Assembly (NCBI GenBank): GCA_028554755.1 | Contig: JAPTOF010000015.1 | Span: 13,341,501-13,405,500, forward strand | Source of the DNA: Cordia subcordata | Taxonomy: Eukaryota > Streptophyta > Magnoliopsida > Boraginales > Cordiaceae | Length of the DNA: 64,000 nt | Direction: 5' to 3' | Shown here: piece after piece, positions 59,840 to 64,000 of the stretch | Position numbering within the stretch: position 1 is the first letter of the stretch | How the letters are laid out: every line of letters starts with the position of its first letter | The notes under the pieces: generated by a model | Databases searched by the model: none | Seen by the model: only the letters and a program-made list of their open reading frames with translations | What the model was told of the DNA's origin: nothing | Position numbers and translations under genes: made by a program

Positions 59840-60240
59840 CTCATATTACATGGCAACAACATCAAGATATAATAATTCGCATTTTTGTCGTAATATATTT
59901 TAATGGAAATGAAGCCTTTCTATTTTTATCCTTTTTAATATATCGGATACGGATGATTTAACTATCTGTTTCAAAATTAACATGCTATCTTGATCATTGA
60001 AATTAAACAATTAAAATCATAACATAAAATGATTGAATTAATGGAAATCCTCCATTTCAAAATTTAAATTCTTTTCCAAATATCTTCAGTTCCTAAATTA
60101 GTCTGTTTGCCTTATTTTAACAAGATTTTTTTTCTTTTTTACTTCAAGGAACGCCAAAGACTGATTAAAACATTCTTCAAACGGGAATTAATTCCTAAAC
60201 TACTCACACTAAAAAAGTAAAAGACATATCTCTTGACCAA
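59840..60240. other. Intergenic, AT-rich
   Basis: Nothing recognised. Confidence 0.55.
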
Positions 60241-60243
60241 TAA

Positions 60244-60354
60244 GGGGGTATTTAACTTTGCTTATTTGATACTTATAACACTTAAATAATAAAAAAAATA
60301 TATATTTTTCTAAGTACTTATAAACACTTAAAATAAACAAAGCCAAACACCCTC
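60244..60354. mobile_element. Short MITE (111 bp), 3-bp duplication
   Basis: Left end GGGGGTATTTAACTTTGC, right end on the other strand GAGGGTGTTTGGCTTTGT, continuing TTATTT on both. Flanked by TAA on both sides (60241-60243, 60355-60357). The TAA duplication suggests a PIF/Harbinger-like MITE of a different family from the three larger copies. Confidence 0.78.
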
Positions 60355-60359
60355 TAAGT

Positions 60360-61180
60360 CTTTGGTTTTTTTTTTTTTTTTTTCCTTAAAGAATATCCTT
60401 TACTTTTAAAAATCCAATATTACCTTTAAAACCTGAAATATAAAACAATCAATGACTTTTTCTTTTTTTTTTCCAATAACTTTACTATTAAAAGGTCTAC
60501 AAGCTCAATAACTGAAGTTTCAAAATTTTATTTTCTAATTAGGTATGCTGAAATGGTACGTTATATCACAAGCGAAAATTGATCCCAAGTATTCGCAATT
60601 ATCTCCTATGTGCAATTTATATATAAAAATTGAGGTCAAGCTAATATCGTTCGTTCCTTCGATATATTGGAGACGATAAAAATAGTCTTTTATATTTAAT
60701 GACCACTATTATTTTTGACATGCAGGCAAATTTTTGCTTTTATCAATTATTATTTCCTTGTTGACTATCCTTCACTCTTGGACAGTCTAGGTTTTGCTGA
60801 ACAATGTGATATTGCTAAACGACATGCACACAAACTTTTTAGTAAAATTAAAATTCCATAAAACAATTAGAAAAATTCTATACAACAAGTGTTGTGACGT
60901 ATCGTTTTTCTATGTGGCGTATATTTATACACAAAAAGATGCAAGAAAAAGGGAAAAAAGAAAAGAGAAAAAAGAAAAGAAAAGAAAAGAAATATTAGTA
61001 ATACATCCCAATTGCCTACTCTCTCAATCTGCCACACCAAAAAGCTGATTGAAGCTGGCCACCCCTTCTAGATCTCCATGATCATGGAGAAGATGACCTT
61101 ATCACTATGCTGAAAACTAAAAAGAAAAATCTTTAGTCAACCACGTTACTATACTGACCAGGTCTTCAGTTTGATCTTTC
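60360..61180. other. Intergenic, downstream of the IDA-like gene
   Basis: AT-rich with poly-T runs and an AAAGAAAAG repeat at about 60950-60990. No gene. Confidence 0.55.
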
Positions 61181-61256
61181 CTCTATGTCAACTTTGAGAA
61201 TTCCAAAATGCTGAAAATTTTCAGTAATAAATGTTGATCTTCACAATTCATCATCA

Positions 61257-61496
61257 TCATGGGAATCTCCAACTTCGCAATCCGATCTCGTTGTGCTTTC
61301 TCGACGGACCGGAGAAGGGTATGTGCGTCCTCTTGGGGAGGTAGTCCAGGTAGTGTCCTGATGAATTTTGGGGTTTTGGCTTCAGCTTGAATACATATGA
61401 TGAGCTTCTTGAGCCATGACACTGACCACAAACCAAGGCTAACACCACCAGCAACCAAACCACTAGAATTATCTGCCTTCTATTGTAACTCTTCAT
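61257..61496 (-). CDS. IDL: IDA-like (IDL) secreted peptide precursor, 79 aa
   Basis: Single-exon precursor of a small extracellular peptide hormone; IDA/IDL peptides are sensed by HAESA/HSL receptor kinases in organ abscission, root development and stress signalling. Seen: Met plus basic residues, a hydrophobic signal segment (about 9-24, ILVVWLLVVLALVCGQ), a variable middle (KLKPKPQNSSGHY) and the conserved C-terminal motif YLPKRTHIPFSGPSRKHN (about 52-69), followed by EIGLRSWRFP. The core P-SGPS-RKHN matches the IDA consensus. The extra tail after the Asn is like the IDL6/IDL7 branch as I recall it. The usual Pro after Ile-Pro is Phe here (IPFSGPS). Three tandem in-frame TGA stops end the gene. 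A CT-rich microsatellite lies about 130 bp upstream. Confidence 0.88.
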   Translation of the reverse strand: MKSYNRRQIILVVWLLVVLALVCGQCHGSRSSSYVFKLKPKPQNSSGHYLDYLPKRTHIPFSGPSRKHNEIGLRSWRFP

Positions 61497-61619
61497 TTCT
61501 CTGATAAATTATAGCAGCTAACGGGCAGCAGAAACAAAGAGTGAAAGTAATGAGAAACAAGGGTGAGCGCCAATGTTGAATCGTGACTTTTAGATTGAGT
61601 CGTTTGAAGTGTAAGATTT

Positions 61620-61648
61620 TTGCATGAGAGAGAGAGAGAGAGAGGAGG
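61620..61648. repeat. (GA)n microsatellite upstream of the IDA-like gene
   Basis: GAGAGAGAGAGAGAGAGAG on the plus strand, CT repeats in the gene's orientation. CT-rich tracts are common in plant 5' leaders and core promoters. Confidence 0.9.
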
Positions 61649-61729
61649 GTTTTGTAATTGTAAAGAAAACAAGTGGTTCCACTGGTAGTAAAAAAGTTAT
61701 AGGAGCAGAGAGAGAAGTTGAATAGCATT

Positions 61730-62565
61730 TAAAGCTTTTTGAATGGGTCATGACCAGGTAGGTTAGAGGCCATAGAATGATAAGGAGAAAAAAAGAAAAA
61801 AAGAAAAGGTGATGGAGAGAAAAAGTTAAATGATTTTCAATTGCATTGTCAAACGTCGAGAAAAGAAAGAAAATGAAAGGGTTGAAAATGAAAGGGTTGA
61901 AAGATACGAGAGAGTAGGGTAAGGCAATGTCATCTTATGGCTAGGTGAGTTTTTTTTTTTTTTTTTGGCCATGAGGTCATATTAATGGCCAACTAAAAAG
62001 GTATTGGGGCACTGTTTGTTCTAGATCTCCAAAACAGGAAAACCTGCTCCTTTCACAGTTGTATAATTTTGCATAGTTTGATTTGATGTATTTGTCTCTC
62101 TCTTCTTGTCCCCTGTAATTAATACGTGTGCGCAATTTTTCTCTCATATTGAGTAAAGGTTTGATGAATATTGTCTAGCTACTCAGTACAGTAGGGTGAT
62201 GGGAGATGAATATGATGGTCAAGCAAACTGATACGTCCTGATTTTTTGTAGTAGAAAAGGACACTTCTGTTTGCCTTCTGTTCTTGCAATATCCTTGTAG
62301 CAGAGGTCCTTTGATTAAGGAATGGGCTGGATGTGGGTCCCCCCACAAACCGGAAAGAAAGAAGGGCGTGGGGTTGGGGTGATGTTTTCTCTCTTTTTCT
62401 TTTTTCTTCCTTTTTCTTGCTTTTTCTCATTGATCACATATTTTGCGAAAGCAGATGAAATATATAAAACTTCCAGCGCAAGAAGTTAAACAAAACAGAT
62501 GGCTGGTTTTTGGTGGTATATAGATATAATTTGGTGTTCCATAAGACAATAAGATGAGAATTGAT

Positions 62566-62599
<34 letters not shown>

Positions 62600-62950
62600 G
62601 CTAACCACTGCATTTGTGTACCATCAAGAAAGCTGGCTGGTCATTTGGACCTACACCTTTTCGTACTGAAGGTTCCTCTAACCTAATATCCACGAGGGGT
62701 TGTTTTGCCGATGCTAACTTTCTCCTTGAACCATTTGTTAAAACAATTTTGATACATCGCCCCTTTGTTAAGTATAATAAATAAATATTATTAATTTTTT
62801 TTATTAATTTAAGTTTTTAGATAAAGTGGTAACTACTATAGCATAAAACATTGAAAATTAATTAGTCTCAAGTTCAGTCTTATTATCACTCATTTCAAAA
62901 ATATTAAATTATCTTATCTATGTGTAAGCTCTTGATAAATTATACTGACT
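61730..62950. other. Intergenic, promoter side of the IDA-like gene
   Basis: No gene. Contains a (TA)n run at about 62573-62599 and a poly-T stretch at about 61950-61968. Open frames at 62180-62430 are low-complexity Lys/Arg-rich sequence. Confidence 0.55.
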
Positions 62951-63069
62951 GTTGCCTTATAGTAGTAAGCAAAAATAAAGGCGACGGTTCTTAACCGCTG
63001 TTAATTACAACAACTACTTATATTAGTGACGATTTTTTAAATGCTGCTAAAATTTTTTACTATTTGCAT

Positions 63070-63356
63070 ATAGGTAACGAGTATAAACTCTCATCTATTA
63101 TAGAGAACCATCTAGGTGACGGTTTTTTTTTGTAACCACTGCCAATTATCTAACCCCCAAAACCAATCTCTAAATTGAATTGAAAACTTCTTTATTTTGG
63201 TACTTGGACACAGGGGATGGCTATGAGCTTCCACCTGTTATAGAGAATCCTATCTCCCACCTATTATACAGAACCCTAAATAGGGGATGTTTTCTTTTAT
63301 AAGAGCCACCAATTATCTAACCCCAAACCCAACTAAAAACTTCTCTATTTTGGTCC
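63070..63356. repeat. Diverged tandem duplication, possibly CACTA-related
   Basis: GGTGACGG...CCAATTATCTAACCCCC...ACTTCTTTATTTTGGT (about 63116-63203) recurs at about 63284-63356. TATTATAGAGAACC (about 63098) recurs near 63235 and 63263. GGCGACGG/GTGACG words (62980-63120) recall CACTA subterminal repeats. Confidence 0.55.
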
Positions 63357-63359
63357 AAT

Positions 63360-64000
63360 TATTTCGAAATATTGTAAAGTTGTTTATTAATTGAAAGACA
63401 ACCAAGAAATAATGTTTAGTAGAAATTAAATCAATATTCTAAAATTTTAACAAAACTTGTTGAGCAAAGTGGTTCAAAATTAATCCAATGAAAGATGGAA
63501 TTTATTTATGTACCGTTACTATTTAAAAATTAACTTTCTTCGATCATATTATTCCTGGGACTATGAATATAGTTAGTTATTGGTTTGTTATTTCTTTAAT
63601 TCACTAACAGTGTTTGCATTTTCAAATATAGGATTGAGGAAGAATAAAAAGGTATCCTTCCAAAGTAGAGCATCCACATTGACTTCTTGAGAGGTTTTAT
63701 CGTCATAAAATTTATAGCGAAAAAATGAACAATTAGGAGATGGAGAAAGGACACGGGACCTAATTAGCAATAGGTCATAAATTCCTACAAATTTTTGTGT
63801 TGTGTATTTCCAAATTTGTGAGTGCAATAGAGAATCTTACTGGTTGAAGGAAAAAAAAGGATATTGAAGAGTTAATAACACAAATTGATTCGCCATGAAT
63901 TTTAGGATTCAATTATCTCAACAACCCTTTGGAGTTGAGAACTTCAATGAGTTCACAAATGATATCCACTAAAACTCTAATGAATTAAGTAAATCCTAAC
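63360..64000. other. Intergenic, nothing recognised
   Basis: A 79-codon open frame on the minus strand (63588-63827) has no motif and no flanking exon signals I can support. Confidence 0.5.

Noticed and set aside
59642..59961. 76- and 103-codon plus-strand frames
   Set aside because: They read antisense through the SINE and its poly-T flank.
62179..62430. 83-codon minus-strand frame
   Set aside because: Begins with Lys/Arg/Glu low-complexity sequence from a TTTTTCT repeat; no recognisable domain.

Overview
This is a low-gene-density, AT-rich stretch of a flowering-plant nuclear genome. The evidence is spliced genes with GT-AG introns, a receptor-like kinase pair, a TONSOKU gene, an IDA-type peptide gene, several plant LTR-retrotransposon lineages (Copia and chromovirus Ty3/Gypsy), Tourist- and hAT-type MITEs, a tRNA-derived SINE and a scrap of plastid DNA. 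The sequence alone does not fix the species. All protein calls are by reading and from memory of families; no search was run.

Layout. 1-3.6 kb: AT-rich repeats and a duplicated block carrying a Tourist-like MITE. 3.7-6.0 kb (minus): a G-type lectin receptor kinase broken by two one-base deletions, with a tiny third-paralog relic just upstream. 6.9-9.4 kb: a decayed Copia element. 12.3-14.6 kb (minus): an intact, intronless 781-aa G-type lectin receptor kinase. 14.9-19.0 kb: tandem duplications, microsatellites, a 428-bp TRIM-type miniature retroelement and a plastid DNA mosaic (rpoA plus trnV-UAC). 19.5-34.2 kb (plus): TONSOKU (TSK/BRU1/MGO3), 19 exons and 1343 aa by my splice model, with an E2F-type site upstream and an antisense truncated Copia plus a MITE in its 3.5-kb intron 13.

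34.5-41 kb: degenerate tandem repeats, a third MITE copy, a long foldback inverted repeat and an RNase H relic. 41.2-44.25 kb: a complete but non-autonomous Copia element (TSD ACATT). 45.5-47.3 kb: a 1.8-kb solo LTR (TSD CCTAT) nested in an older element. 48.3-48.8 kb: a hAT-type MITE (TSD CTCCCTAG). 51.8-58.0 kb (minus): a full-length but dead chromovirus (TSD CTTGG). 59.5-59.8 kb: a tRNA-derived SINE. 61.3-61.5 kb (minus): an IDA-like signalling-peptide precursor.

The likely functional host genes are therefore three: the receptor kinase at 12.3-14.6 kb (cell-surface perception), TSK (replication-coupled chromatin maintenance) and the IDA-like peptide (apoplastic signalling). They do not form a shared pathway. 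No wholly new system is evident. The most unusual items are the retroelement-loaded TSK intron, the non-autonomous Copia with a non-pol ORF, the long foldback, and the TRIM with its complete minimal structure.
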